DNA of 64,000 nucleotides, taken from assembly GCA_963742585.1 (NCBI GenBank), contig CAVUMI010000006.1, positions 1 to 64,000 on the forward strand. Reading direction: 5' to 3'. Shown here one piece after another: positions 8,257 to 16,384 of this stretch (position 1 is the stretch's first letter; every line of letters begins with the position of its first letter). The position numbers and the translations under genes were made by a program. The notes under the pieces were generated by a model. That model worked only from the letters and a program-made list of their open reading frames with translations, was not told the origin of the DNA and ran no database searches. This stretch comes from JACDEA01 sp963742585. Lineage in GTDB: Bacteria; Actinomycetota; Acidimicrobiia; Acidimicrobiales; JACDEA01.

Positions 8257-9795
8257 ATGCTGGCCCAAGAACAGGTCCTCCCCGGCCTCATAGCGGCGCG
8301 GGCGACGGCGACTCCGGACCGCGTCCTCCTCGGCGACACCGACGGCCGCACATTGACCTACGGCGAGTTCCAGGACCGCATCATGCGCTGGGCCGGCGCC
8401 TTCGCCGCCGCCGGGGTGCAGGCCGGCGACCGCGTGGTCACCATGCTGCCGGCCCGCCTCGAGGCCTTCGAGATCTGGCTCGGCCTCGCTTGGCTGCGCG
8501 CCATCGAAGTCCCGCTGAATACCGCGTACCGGGGTCCGATGCTCGAGCACACGGTGAACAACGCCGACGCGAAGTTGGCGGTAATCGCCGACGCGTATAC
8601 GACGCAGTTCGACGAAGTACGCGCCGCGCTGACGTCGCTCGAGCGAGTGATCGTCCATGACGGCGCCGATGCCGCGTTCTTCGCCGACGCGGTGCCAGCA
8701 GTTGACCTCGAGCCGCCCAGGTACCACGACATCGCCTGCATGATCTACACGTCGGGCACCACCGGCCCGTCCAAGGGCGTGCTGATGCCCTGGGCCGAGC
8801 TGTATCAGTTCGTGACCTCGATCCCCGACGGCTCGATCGAGCGTGACGGCGTCTACTACCTCTGTCTCCCCGTGTTCCACGTGTCGGGGAAGTCAGGGAT
8901 TTACATCGCCGCGGCGTTCGACGCCCGCCTCCTGGTACGTGAGACGTTCAGCCTCACGGAGTTCTGGTCCGACATCCGTCAACACGACTGCACGCTGGCC
9001 GGGTTGGTCGGGGTGATGGCCAGCTTCTTGATGTCGATGCCCGAGCAGCCCGACGACGCCGACAACCCGCTGAAGGCCGTCGCCATGGGACCCCTGGTCG
9101 ACGACGTCGAGGGCTTCAAGCGCCGGTTCGGCGTGAACGTCTCGACCGGCTACGGGATGACCGAGATCGGTGTTCCGTTTGCTTCGGACGGCTTCAACCT
9201 GGCCAATGCCACGAGTTGTGGCCGCCTTCGCACGGGCTATCCCGGCTACGAGGTGCGAGTCGCCAACGACGTCGATGAAGCGCTCGGGCCGACCGAGGTC
9301 GGCGAGTTGCTTGTGCGCACCGCCGAGCCGTGGACCATGAACGCCGGCTACTACAACATGCCGGCCGAGACCGCCGCCTCGTGGCGCAACGGGTGGTTCC
9401 ACACCGGCGACGCGTTCCGGTATGACGAGGACGGCAACTACTACTTCGTCGACCGCATCAAGGACGCCATCCGCCGCAGGGGCGAGAACATCTCGTCCTT
9501 CGAGGTCGAGGCCTACGTGGCCCGCCACCCGGCCGTGCAGGAGGTTGCCGCGCTGGCCGTGCCGTCGGTACACGGTGAAGACGACGTCAAGGTGGCCGTG
9601 GTCCTAAAGGAGGGCGCGGACTTCGATCCCGCTGAGCTGATCGAGTTCCTCGCGCCGACCATGCCGAAGTTCATGATCCCGCGCTATGTCGAAGTGGTCG
9701 ACGCCCTACCCAAGACCCCGACGATGCGCGTGCGCAAGGTCGAACTGCGCGATCCCTCCCGCATCCCCAACACCTGGGACCGCGAGTCGCGCTAA
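8257..9795 (+). CDS. AMP-dependent acyl-CoA synthetase/ligase
   Basis: The 512-residue adenylate-forming ligase activates a carboxylic acid as acyl-AMP and then acyl-CoA. Motifs seen: the P-loop-like IYTSGTTGPSKGV, the STGYGMTEIG segment, WFHTGDAFRYDEDG, and the hinge region DRIKDAIRRRGENIS. The C-terminal Lys is expected in the TPTMRVRKVELR segment. I chose ATG 8257 (MLAQEQVLPGL), three bases after the amidase stop; the open frame extends far upstream only because it is antisense-free GC-rich sequence. Co-transcription with dehydrogenase and amidase is very likely. It resembles crotonobetaine/carnitine- or fatty-acid-CoA ligases; the substrate is not determinable. Confidence 0.88.
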   Translation: MLAQEQVLPGLIAARATATPDRVLLGDTDGRTLTYGEFQDRIMRWAGAFAAAGVQAGDRVVTMLPARLEAFEIWLGLAWLRAIEVPLNTAYRGPMLEHTVNNADAKLAVIADAYTTQFDEVRAALTSLERVIVHDGADAAFFADAVPAVDLEPPRYHDIACMIYTSGTTGPSKGVLMPWAELYQFVTSIPDGSIERDGVYYLCLPVFHVSGKSGIYIAAAFDARLLVRETFSLTEFWSDIRQHDCTLAGLVGVMASFLMSMPEQPDDADNPLKAVAMGPLVDDVEGFKRRFGVNVSTGYGMTEIGVPFASDGFNLANATSCGRLRTGYPGYEVRVANDVDEALGPTEVGELLVRTAEPWTMNAGYYNMPAETAASWRNGWFHTGDAFRYDEDGNYYFVDRIKDAIRRRGENISSFEVEAYVARHPAVQEVAALAVPSVHGEDDVKVAVVLKEGADFDPAELIEFLAPTMPKFMIPRYVEVVDALPKTPTMRVRKVELRDPSRIPNTWDRESR

Positions 9796-9806
9796 ACGTC
9801 GCTGGC

Positions 9807-9930
9807 GCCTCCAAGTTCCAGTTTTGTAACCAACTGCCTCCAAGATGTGCACTGAGGACGATTCGCGCAGATTTCCGGTCTGCGCTCCGCAACTTGGAGG
9901 CTCCTCGTTACAGAAATGAAACTTGGAGGC
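9807..9930. terminator. Nested palindrome between convergent genes
   Basis: Three nested dyads occupy the 227-base gap between the ligase (ends 9795) and the thiolase (ends 10023). Outer imperfect arms are 9807-9830 and 9907-9930 (about 20 of 24 pairing), middle arms GCCTCCAAG 9836-9844 and CTTGGAGGC 9893-9901, inner arms GCGCAGA 9865-9871 and TCTGCGC 9879-9885. The same 9-mer opens both outer and middle arms. It could fold as one long cruciform or act as a bidirectional terminator. No U-tract is present. The repeated 9-mer arms look more like a small mobile repeat than a plain terminator. Confidence 0.6.
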
Positions 9931-10022
9931 CGGGCCGATTAGACGGCACGACGGGTTTCGCGGCGGACGGCGATACGCCTCGACCTGATCGGCGCTCGGC
10001 ATCAGACCGTCAGTCTGCCGGG

Positions 10023-11183
10023 CTAGCGGGTGAGGACGGTGCAGGCCGAGACGCCGGGTGCGCCGTAGACCTGGGTGAAGCCGACGCGTGGCTGGTTCGG
10101 CACCTGGCGGGCTCCCGCGTCGCCGCGGAGTTGGAGGCAGACCTCGTAGACCTGGCGCAGGCCGGACGCGCCGACCGGCTCGCCGTTGGCGAGCAGGCCG
10201 CCGTCGGTGTTGATCGGCAACCGGCCGCCGATCTCGGTCTCGCCGTCGGCGATCATGCGCTCCTGCTCGCCGTCGGCGCAGAAGCCGCATTCGGCCATGT
10301 GCATGACTTCGGCGCCGGACTCGCTGTCCTGCACCTGGGCAACCTGCACGTCGCTGGGCGCAATACCGGCCTCGGCGAAACACGCTTTGGCCGCGTCGAC
10401 CGACACCGACTCGCCCCGTTCGATCGGGAGCCAGGGGCTCCACACCTCGAACGAGCCGAACCGCCGCGTGCGCACGGTGACCGCACGAACGAACACGGGA
10501 CGGTCGGTGTAGCGCGCCGCCTGGTCGGCCCGGCAGACGATTACCGCGGCCGCGCCCTCGTCGGGTGAGCAGAACATGTACTGCGTGAGCGGATAGTTGA
10601 GCCGGCGCGACTCGAGGATCTCGTCCTCGCTCAGCGGCTTCTGTCGCCACGCGTTGGGGCTGAGCGCGCCGTTGCGCAACGCCTTCGCCGCGACCCGGGC
10701 CAATGTCTGGTCCGAGATGCCGAAGTCGTGCATGTAGCGGTTGATCTTCATGGCGAAGAACTGCGTACTGAGAAGCATCCCGGTCTCGCCGTAGTACGGC
10801 CGCAGACCGAGGCTGGCGGGATCGGGATCGAACGCGCCCCGCGGGTGCTTGTCGAAACCCACGATCAGACCCACGTCGTGGCGGCCGGAGGCAATGGCGT
10901 CACAGCCCAGCGCGAGCGCGCTACCACCGGTCGCGCACCCGTTCAGCACGTTGACGAACTGCAGCCCCGACAGACCGAGACGGCTGACCATCGTGTCGGG
11001 CGCAGTGCCGCTGTCGAGCGCGACCTGACCGCTGCCGCCGAACGCGAAGTTGAGGTCATCCCACGCGATGTCGGCGTCGCCGAGCGCCTGGCGCGCCGCG
11101 TGCACGCCCATGTCGATGCCCTCCACACCGTCGAAGCGGCCGAAGGGGTGGAGGCCGATGCCGACGATTGCGACGTCGGTCAT
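10023..11183 (-). CDS. Thiolase-family protein (lipid-transfer/acetyl-CoA acetyltransferase type)
   Basis: A 386-residue SCP2-thiolase-like protein. It has the N-terminal AIVGIGLHPFG start, the NGCATGGSAL segment holding the Cys expected for thiolytic chemistry, and the C-terminal NTDGGLLANGEPVGASG segment. Its start ATG 11183 overlaps the stop of the DUF35 gene upstream (ATGA), a pairing seen in steroid side-chain degradation where a DUF35 partner is required. It therefore probably works as a DUF35-dependent thiolase or aldolase on a bulky acyl-CoA. A retained Cys suggests true thiolase activity, unlike the second copy at 14647. Confidence 0.85.
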   Translation of the reverse strand: MTDVAIVGIGLHPFGRFDGVEGIDMGVHAARQALGDADIAWDDLNFAFGGSGQVALDSGTAPDTMVSRLGLSGLQFVNVLNGCATGGSALALGCDAIASGRHDVGLIVGFDKHPRGAFDPDPASLGLRPYYGETGMLLSTQFFAMKINRYMHDFGISDQTLARVAAKALRNGALSPNAWRQKPLSEDEILESRRLNYPLTQYMFCSPDEGAAAVIVCRADQAARYTDRPVFVRAVTVRTRRFGSFEVWSPWLPIERGESVSVDAAKACFAEAGIAPSDVQVAQVQDSESGAEVMHMAECGFCADGEQERMIADGETEIGGRLPINTDGGLLANGEPVGASGLRQVYEVCLQLRGDAGARQVPNQPRVGFTQVYGAPGVSACTVLTR

Positions 11184-11566
11184 GACACCGGCCTGAACGC
11201 ATAGGTGACGTCGTCCGCGAATGGGATCAACACCGTCTCCATCTCCATCCCGATCTGGAGCTTGGCCGGGTCAGCTTCGGTGAGTCGGCCTTCGACCCGC
11301 GCCTGACCCTCGAACTCGACATAGCCCACGGCGTACGGCACGAACGCCTCCGCCGTCTCGGCGCCAACGTACGGCGGCGATTTCGGGAGGAACTCCTGCG
11401 TCGTGAAGGTCCACAACGTGCCTCGCGGCGCGAAGAGTGTCTCCTCCATGCCTTCGCCCATGCAGCGCGGGCAGTCGGCTTGCGTCGGGAATGTCATCAC
11501 ACCGCAGTCCCGACACCGCGACCCAATGAGTTGAGGTGTGTCGCCGGCCGTGAAGAGCGCGGTCAC
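11180..11566 (-). CDS. Zn-ribbon/OB-fold (DUF35) protein
   Basis: The 128-residue protein has a rubredoxin-like zinc ribbon, CRDCG and CPRCM separated by 12 residues, followed by an OB-fold with VGYVEFEGQARVEGRL. Such DUF35 proteins bind acyl-CoA and partner with thiolase-like lipid-transfer proteins. The start is the GTG at 11566, whose GTGA overlaps the stop of the upstream gene; a longer reading to 11674 would run inside that gene. The overlap at both ends shows tight translational coupling in a minus-strand operon 12315-10023. Confidence 0.88.
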   Translation of the reverse strand: MTALFTAGDTPQLIGSRCRDCGVMTFPTQADCPRCMGEGMEETLFAPRGTLWTFTTQEFLPKSPPYVGAETAEAFVPYAVGYVEFEGQARVEGRLTEADPAKLQIGMEMETVLIPFADDVTYAFRPVS

Positions 11567-12315
11567 AACAAGTACGCCTTGGCGACGCCAATCGCTTCCT
11601 CGGCGAGGGGGCCGTGCGCCACCAACGTGGGCGCGTCGCCGGGCGCCATGCGACGCACGACCACGCGCGCCCACTCCGCCGCCGTACCTTCGATCACCTG
11701 CGGCGCATGGCTGTCGCCGAACTCCCAGGTCGTGACCGCGTCCGGAGCTAGCAAGGCGAGCCGAAGGGCCTCGATGGGCGCCGGCATCTCGCGTTTGGCG
11801 AACTCGAACGCGTAGGGCAGGGTGCGATAGCCGAGAAAGCAGACATGGCGGATACGGTCGCTGTCGATCGGCTCCACCCCGAGCCCGGCGAAGCAGTCAA
11901 GGCCGTGCGCCCAGCACTCCATGAGCCGCGCGGTGGTGAAGCTGGCGGCCGACATCTCGCCGATGCCCCAGTAAAGGCGCTCGCCGGGCGCCAACCCACC
12001 CAGCCCGGCAAGGAGTCGGGTGCGCACGTCACGCCACCACTCGAGGATCTCTGCACCGGACCGCGACCGCGCCGCCTCGTTCTGACGTTCGAGCGCGACG
12101 GTCGGATTCGCCATCGTTTCCTCGAACCAGGCCTGTGCGTTGCCCTCGACGCTGGCGATCGCGGCCTCGTCCGACATAGCCAGATGAGCAATGGTGTCGG
12201 CAACGTCCCATCCCGCCGCCGCGCTTGGCGTACGCCACTGCTTTTCCGAGAGCCCGTCGACCAACAAATCGAGTGCCGCGTGCTCGGCCGCGAGGTCGTC
12301 GAGCAGGTCGCTCAT
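11563..12315 (-). CDS. DinB-like/mycothiol-dependent-type metal-binding protein (TIGR03084-like)
   Basis: The 250-residue product resembles the actinobacterial maleylpyruvate-isomerase N-terminal/DinB four-helix bundle, TIGR03084-like group. Landmarks are GWDVADTIAHLAMSDE near residue 35 and RLMECWAHGLD near residue 130, which supply the metal-binding His residues. A C-terminal SCP2-like domain (APDAVTTWEFGD onward) follows. Members use mycothiol or another thiol, or bind metal without known reaction. It is the first gene of the operon with DUF35 and thiolase. The class is fairly clear; the reaction is unknown. Confidence 0.78.
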   Translation of the reverse strand: MSDLLDDLAAEHAALDLLVDGLSEKQWRTPSAAAGWDVADTIAHLAMSDEAAIASVEGNAQAWFEETMANPTVALERQNEAARSRSGAEILEWWRDVRTRLLAGLGGLAPGERLYWGIGEMSAASFTTARLMECWAHGLDCFAGLGVEPIDSDRIRHVCFLGYRTLPYAFEFAKREMPAPIEALRLALLAPDAVTTWEFGDSHAPQVIEGTAAEWARVVVRRMAPGDAPTLVAHGPLAEEAIGVAKAYLL

Positions 12316-12343
12316 GGGTTCAGATTAGCCATCGTTAACATCG

Positions 12344-13135
12344 CTACCGGCCCTCGAAACGGGGCGGGCGTTTCTCGACGAACGCGGCGATGCCCTCGCG
12401 ACCGTCCTGCGTCGCGCCGCTCGCCGTGAGTTGCGCACGCTCCTCGGCGAGATGGTCCTCAAGGGTGGCGATAAGCGCGCCGCGCACGAGTCGCGCCGCC
12501 CGACCGAACGCCGCGGTCGGCCCCGCGGCCAATCTGGTCGCCAGCTCCTCGGCCGATGCCGTGAGTGCGTCGTCGTCGACCACCGACGTGACGAGCCCCC
12601 ACTCCAAGGCCTCGGCGGCTGACAGGACGCGATTGGTCAGCGCAAGCTCCAGCGCACGTCGCTGGCCGACGACGCGCGGAAGGAACCAGCTCGACGATCC
12701 GTCGGGCGACAGCCCGATGCCCGTGTACGCCATCACGAACCGGGCCGAGCGCGCCGCCACCACCAGATCGGCGGCGAGCAGGAGTCCGAAACCAGCCCCC
12801 GCGGCGCTGCCCTGCACCGCGGCAACGACCGGCGCGTCCAGCTCCACGAGCGTCTGGACTGCTGGGTGCAGGTGCGCAGTGATCTCGGCGAGCAGGTCAG
12901 GAAGTTCGGCCTCGGAACGCGAGCCGAAGTCGGCCACATCGCCGCCGCCACAGAACCGCGCCCCGGCGCCGGTGAGGAGCACCGCCCGCACGGCGGCGTC
13001 GCCGGCCAGCCGGGTTGCCGCCGCCTCTAGGGCGACGGCCAGCTCGAGGTTGATCGCGTTGGCGGCGTCCGGGCGGTTCAGCTCGAGGCGGGCGAGGTGG
13101 CCCTCGATGGTGAGGCGGATCGTCGGCTCGGTCAT
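12344..13135 (-). CDS. Enoyl-CoA hydratase/isomerase family
   Basis: The 263-residue crotonase-fold enzyme shows LELNRPDAANAINLELA, the oxyanion-hole segment LLTGAGARFCGGGDVADF and VQGSAAGAGFGLLLAADLV, and ends normally in EKRPPRFEGR. It hydrates or isomerises an enoyl-CoA. ATG 13135 (MTEPTIRL) gives the usual short N-terminus; a start at 13144 adds three residues. It lies upstream of the TIGR03084-like gene with 28 bases between, and diverges from the ferredoxin gene, so the shared promoter region is small. Confidence 0.9.
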   Translation of the reverse strand: MTEPTIRLTIEGHLARLELNRPDAANAINLELAVALEAAATRLAGDAAVRAVLLTGAGARFCGGGDVADFGSRSEAELPDLLAEITAHLHPAVQTLVELDAPVVAAVQGSAAGAGFGLLLAADLVVAARSARFVMAYTGIGLSPDGSSSWFLPRVVGQRRALELALTNRVLSAAEALEWGLVTSVVDDDALTASAEELATRLAAGPTAAFGRAARLVRGALIATLEDHLAEERAQLTASGATQDGREGIAAFVEKRPPRFEGR

Positions 13136-13162
13136 GCGGTGCACGGTCTAGCGTCAATCGCC

Positions 13163-13360
13163 GTGGGCCTGAAGATCTCCATCGACCGGGAGACGTGCAT
13201 CGGCTCGGGCAACTGCGTGCATTGGTCGCCGGCCGTCTTCGATCAAGACGACGAGGGTTACGCCATCGTCCTTGACCCAGACGGCGACACGGAGGTCAAG
13301 ATCCGCGAAGCGGCGCGCAACTGCCCCACGCGCTCGATCACCGTGGAGCCCAAGGTCTGA
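13163..13360 (+). CDS. 3Fe-4S-type ferredoxin
   Basis: A 65-residue ferredoxin begins at GTG 13163 (VGLKISIDRE). It has CIGSGNC, where the usual second cluster Cys is replaced by Gly-Ser-Gly, and a C-terminal NCPTRSI. Three cluster Cys in this arrangement indicate a [3Fe-4S] cluster, as in actinobacterial ferredoxins that feed electrons to cytochromes P450. No P450 is in the window. An earlier in-frame ATG at 13097 would extend into the divergent hydratase gene and is unlikely. It heads the operon MaoC, tandem DUF35, Ltp2-like. Confidence 0.9.
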   Translation: MGLKISIDRETCIGSGNCVHWSPAVFDQDDEGYAIVLDPDGDTEVKIREAARNCPTRSITVEPKV

Positions 13361-13387
13361 TTGATGTCCTCACGCTACGATCCCGCG

Positions 13388-13804
13388 ATGGCCGATACCT
13401 ACTTCGACGACGTGAAAGAGGGCGACACCGCTCCGGAGTTGAAGCACGAGCTGACCCGAACCGACCTGGTCATGTACGCCGGTGCGTCAGGCGACTTCAA
13501 CCCGATGCACACCGACGAGGTCAAGGCCAAGGAGGCCGGGCTTCCTAGCGTGTTCGGACACGGCATGTTCTCGGCCGGCCTTCTCGCGACCGCGCTGACC
13601 AACTACGTCGGGGTCGGCAACCTGCAGAGCTACAAGGTCCGCTTCGTCAAGCAGACCTGGCCCGGCGAAACGCTGTCGAGCCGCATCACGGTCACCGCCA
13701 AGAACGACGACGGCACCATCGCCCTCGAGTGCGAGCTGCTAAACGACGACGGCGAGGCCAAGGTGGCAGGCGAAGCCGTCGCCGCCCTGCCCCAGCGCCC
13801 GTAG
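13388..13804 (+). CDS. MaoC-like hotdog-fold enoyl-CoA hydratase
   Basis: The 138-residue hotdog protein carries the hydratase motif YAGASGDFNPMHTDEVKAKEAG, with catalytic Asp and His in D-x-N-P-x-H, and FGHGMFSAG. It hydrates a 2-enoyl-CoA, giving the R-hydroxy isomer, and would pair with the SDR at 1774. I prefer ATG 13388 (MADTYFDDV) because the fold begins there; ATG 13364 would add eight residues. It follows the ferredoxin closely and precedes the tandem DUF35 gene; in steroid degradation similar MaoC/DUF35/lipid-transfer sets act together. Confidence 0.88.
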   Translation: MADTYFDDVKEGDTAPELKHELTRTDLVMYAGASGDFNPMHTDEVKAKEAGLPSVFGHGMFSAGLLATALTNYVGVGNLQSYKVRFVKQTWPGETLSSRITVTAKNDDGTIALECELLNDDGEAKVAGEAVAALPQRP

Positions 13805-13849
13805 CCACTTGAGCGAGTCGGAGGCGCAGCCGGAAGACGAGCGGGGACA

Positions 13850-14650
13850 TTGACGCGCTACGACCTTCCGCTCCCTGATCTCGAAACCGAGCCTTACTGG
13901 GCGGCGGCGCGGGAGGGCAAGCTGCTCATCAAGCGTTGCCGAGCCTGCGAGCGCGTGTTCTTCTATCCGCGTCCGTTCTGCCCGCGTTGCTGGAGCGATG
14001 ACGTCGACTGGGAAGAGGCGTCGGGCCGGGCGACGCTCTACACGTGGTCGGTCGTCCGCCAGAACGACCTGCCACCGTGGCCGGCGCGCGTTCCGTACGT
14101 GGCCGCCGTCGTCGATCTCGACGAGGGCCCCCGCATGCTGACCAACATCGAAGGCTGCGATCCCGACGATCTCCAGGTAGGTATGGCTCTCGCGGTCGCG
14201 TTTCGCGAAGAGACCGACGAGATCACGCTTGCCGATATTCCGGCCCGCGTGACGCAACCGTTCCGCGTCCTGCCGCGCCTCACCGACGACAACCGCCATT
14301 TCTGGACCGGCGGCGCGGACGGCGAGCTGCGCATCCTGCGGTGCCAGGGTTGCAAGTACTGGATCCATCCGCCCGCGCCGGTGTGCCCGCAGTGCCTGGG
14401 CCGCGAGATCGCACCGGAGGCAACGAGCGGCAAGGCGACGGTCGCCACCTTCACCATCAATCACCAACCGTGGTACCCGAACCTCGACCCGCCATACGTG
14501 ATCGCGATGGTCGAGCTCGAGGACCAGCCGACGCTGCGACTAACTACCAACATCATCGACTGCCCGGTCGACGAAGTAACCATCGGCATGAGCGTCCACG
14601 CCGTCTTCGAACAGTACGACGACGTGTGGATTCCCTTTTTCACCCCATGA
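13850..14650 (+). CDS. Tandem DUF35 protein: two zinc-ribbon/OB-fold modules in one chain
   Basis: The 266-residue product contains two copies of the DUF35 module. Module 1 (residues ~1-130) has CRACERVFFYP and CPRCW; module 2 (~140-266) has CQGCKYWIHPP and CPQCL. Each ribbon is followed by an OB-fold. DUF35 proteins bind CoA esters and form heterocomplexes with Ltp-type aldolases/thiolases; a duplicated chain may replace a dimer. The start is a TTG at 13850. Its ATGA overlap with the next gene (14647) shows translational coupling to the lipid-transfer protein. A repeat-like GGAGGCGCAG segment lies just upstream (about 13823). Confidence 0.85.
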   Translation: MTRYDLPLPDLETEPYWAAAREGKLLIKRCRACERVFFYPRPFCPRCWSDDVDWEEASGRATLYTWSVVRQNDLPPWPARVPYVAAVVDLDEGPRMLTNIEGCDPDDLQVGMALAVAFREETDEITLADIPARVTQPFRVLPRLTDDNRHFWTGGADGELRILRCQGCKYWIHPPAPVCPQCLGREIAPEATSGKATVATFTINHQPWYPNLDPPYVIAMVELEDQPTLRLTTNIIDCPVDEVTIGMSVHAVFEQYDDVWIPFFTP

Positions 14651-15807
14651 GAGCGGCGATCAGCGGCGTTGGCCAGAGCGACGTTGGACGACGGTTGTTC
14701 CGCGATCCGCTGGAGCTCACCGTCGACGCGTGCCTCGAAGCCATCGCCGACGCCGGGCTCGAACGCGGCGACATCGACGGTCTCTCCACCTATCCCGGCA
14801 ACATGGCCATCCCGCCCGGCTTCAGCGGCGCCGGCATCACCGAGCTGCAGGACGTCCTGCGGCTGAACCTCAGCTGGTTCAACGGTGGCATCGAGGCGCC
14901 CGGCCAGCTGGGTTCGGTGATCCTGGCCTGTCTCGCGGTCGAAGCCGGACTGGCGAATCACGTCCTGTGCTTCCGGACCGTATGGGAGGGCACCGCGCAA
15001 GCCGACCAGGGTCGCTCGGCGGTGATGCCCGGCAGCGGGCGCGGCGGCGGTTACCGAGCCGACGGCTTCATGCAGTGGTTCCTGCCGTATGGCGCGCCGT
15101 CGGCCGCCAACTGGATCTCGATGTACGCGCAGCGCCACTTTCACGAATTCGGAACGACGCGGGAACAGCTCGCCCAGATCGCGCTCAACGGCCGGCGCAA
15201 CGCGGGTCTGAACCCCAAAGGCGTCTACCGCGAACCGATGACGCTCGACGACTACATGAACGTACGCATGATCTCGTCGCCGCTCTGTCTGTATGACTGC
15301 GACGTTCCGTCCGACGGCAGCACGGCGGTGGTGGTGTCGCGGGAGGGGCCGGTGAACGTCGAGGCGGTCGCTACCGCGATCCGCGGGCGGCCGTTATGGG
15401 ACCAGTGGGATGACCTGACGACGATGGCGGCGCGCGACGCGGGTCAGGACCTCTGGACGCGAACGTCCCTGACGCCGGCCGATGTCGACGTCGTCGAGCT
15501 CTACGACGGCTTCAGCTTCATCACGCTGGTGTGGTTGGAAGCGCTCGGGTTCTGTGGGAAGGGCGAGAGCGGCGCCTTTATCGAAGGCGGCACGAACATC
15601 GCGCGCGACGGCGGCGTCCTCCCGCTCAACACCCACGGCGGACAGCTGTCAGCCGGTCGGCTCCACGGCTACGGGTTCCTCCACGAAGCGGTCGTGCAGC
15701 TGCGCGGCGTCGCCGGCGACCGTCAGGTGCCCGGCGATCCCGAGGTGGCCGTCGCCGCCGCCGGCGGAGGCCCCCTCGCCGGCTGCCTGTTGCTTACGAA
15801 GGCCTGA
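14647..15807 (+). CDS. Lipid-transfer protein, Ltp2-like aldolase/thiolase family
   Basis: The 386-residue thiolase-fold protein starts at ATG 14647, overlapping the DUF35 stop. The C-terminal motif NTHGGQLSAGRLHGYGFLHEA is typical of Ltp2-type steroid side-chain retro-aldolases. The thiolase Cys expected near residue 95-105 is not evident (the region reads LANHVLCFRTVWEG), consistent with an aldolase rather than thiolase. It would cleave a hydroxylated branched acyl-CoA with help of the tandem DUF35 protein. Partners and motif support the class; the natural substrate (steroid, isoprenoid or other) is inferred. Confidence 0.87.
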   Translation: MRAAISGVGQSDVGRRLFRDPLELTVDACLEAIADAGLERGDIDGLSTYPGNMAIPPGFSGAGITELQDVLRLNLSWFNGGIEAPGQLGSVILACLAVEAGLANHVLCFRTVWEGTAQADQGRSAVMPGSGRGGGYRADGFMQWFLPYGAPSAANWISMYAQRHFHEFGTTREQLAQIALNGRRNAGLNPKGVYREPMTLDDYMNVRMISSPLCLYDCDVPSDGSTAVVVSREGPVNVEAVATAIRGRPLWDQWDDLTTMAARDAGQDLWTRTSLTPADVDVVELYDGFSFITLVWLEALGFCGKGESGAFIEGGTNIARDGGVLPLNTHGGQLSAGRLHGYGFLHEAVVQLRGVAGDRQVPGDPEVAVAAAGGGPLAGCLLLTKA

Positions 15808-16364
15808 GCACAGGCAGTAGCTCAGCCTCTTCGACGTCGGCGAGCAGCTCGCGACGCAGCCGCTGTTGCACCGGCGCGTCCTGCGCCCGGAAATCGCCGA
15901 ACGCGCCGCTCGCGGCCACGCCGGCGCGGAGGCTGTAGAGACCAAGCGGGGAGATCGTGCGCACCGGCAATCCGTCGAGCGTGGCGAGCGGGTGGCCGAA
16001 CATGGAGGCGGGCGGGAAGTAGTGCACGCCACGGCCGTCCGGCGCCACGAACTCGAAGTACAGCTCCTCGCCGTCGTCCTCGAATATCGACGCTTCGAGA
16101 TCGACGCCGTCGATGCTCCCGTGGAGCACCTGCGGCCGTCCGGTCGAGTCGTGAAGCCAGGTCTCCCACTTCCGGTAACCGATTGACGCGAACTGCTCGA
16201 GCCTTCCTTCGATTTCAGACCGGCGAATCAACACATCCACGTCGCTGTGCGGCCGCGTCGAGCGCGCCATCGAGCACGGCGTCCTCAGCGACGCCGCCGA
16301 ATATGTGGCAGCCGAACTCCGTGACCGCCACCGCCAGGTCGACAAGGGTGCGCACCGCGGGCAT
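15794..16364 (-). CDS. Nucleotidyltransferase-fold protein, frameshifted
   Basis: A protein of about 190 residues related to nucleotidyltransferase/aminoglycoside-adenylyltransferase domains. The N-terminus read from ATG 16364 (MPAVRTLVDLAVAV, then HIFGGVAEDAVLDGAL) breaks at about 16258; the continuation in the next frame is TRPHSDVDVLIRRSE, containing the Asp-x-Asp metal site. Removing one base in CCGCGTCGAGCGC (16253-16265) unites them. The remainder (DGVDLEASIF, GRGVHYFPP) is typical of small MNT-like proteins that transfer or mimic nucleotide transfer. It converges on and overlaps the Ltp2-like gene by 14 bases. Substrate unknown. Confidence 0.65.
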
Positions 16365-16384
16365 CACGATATGGTCACGTCGAC

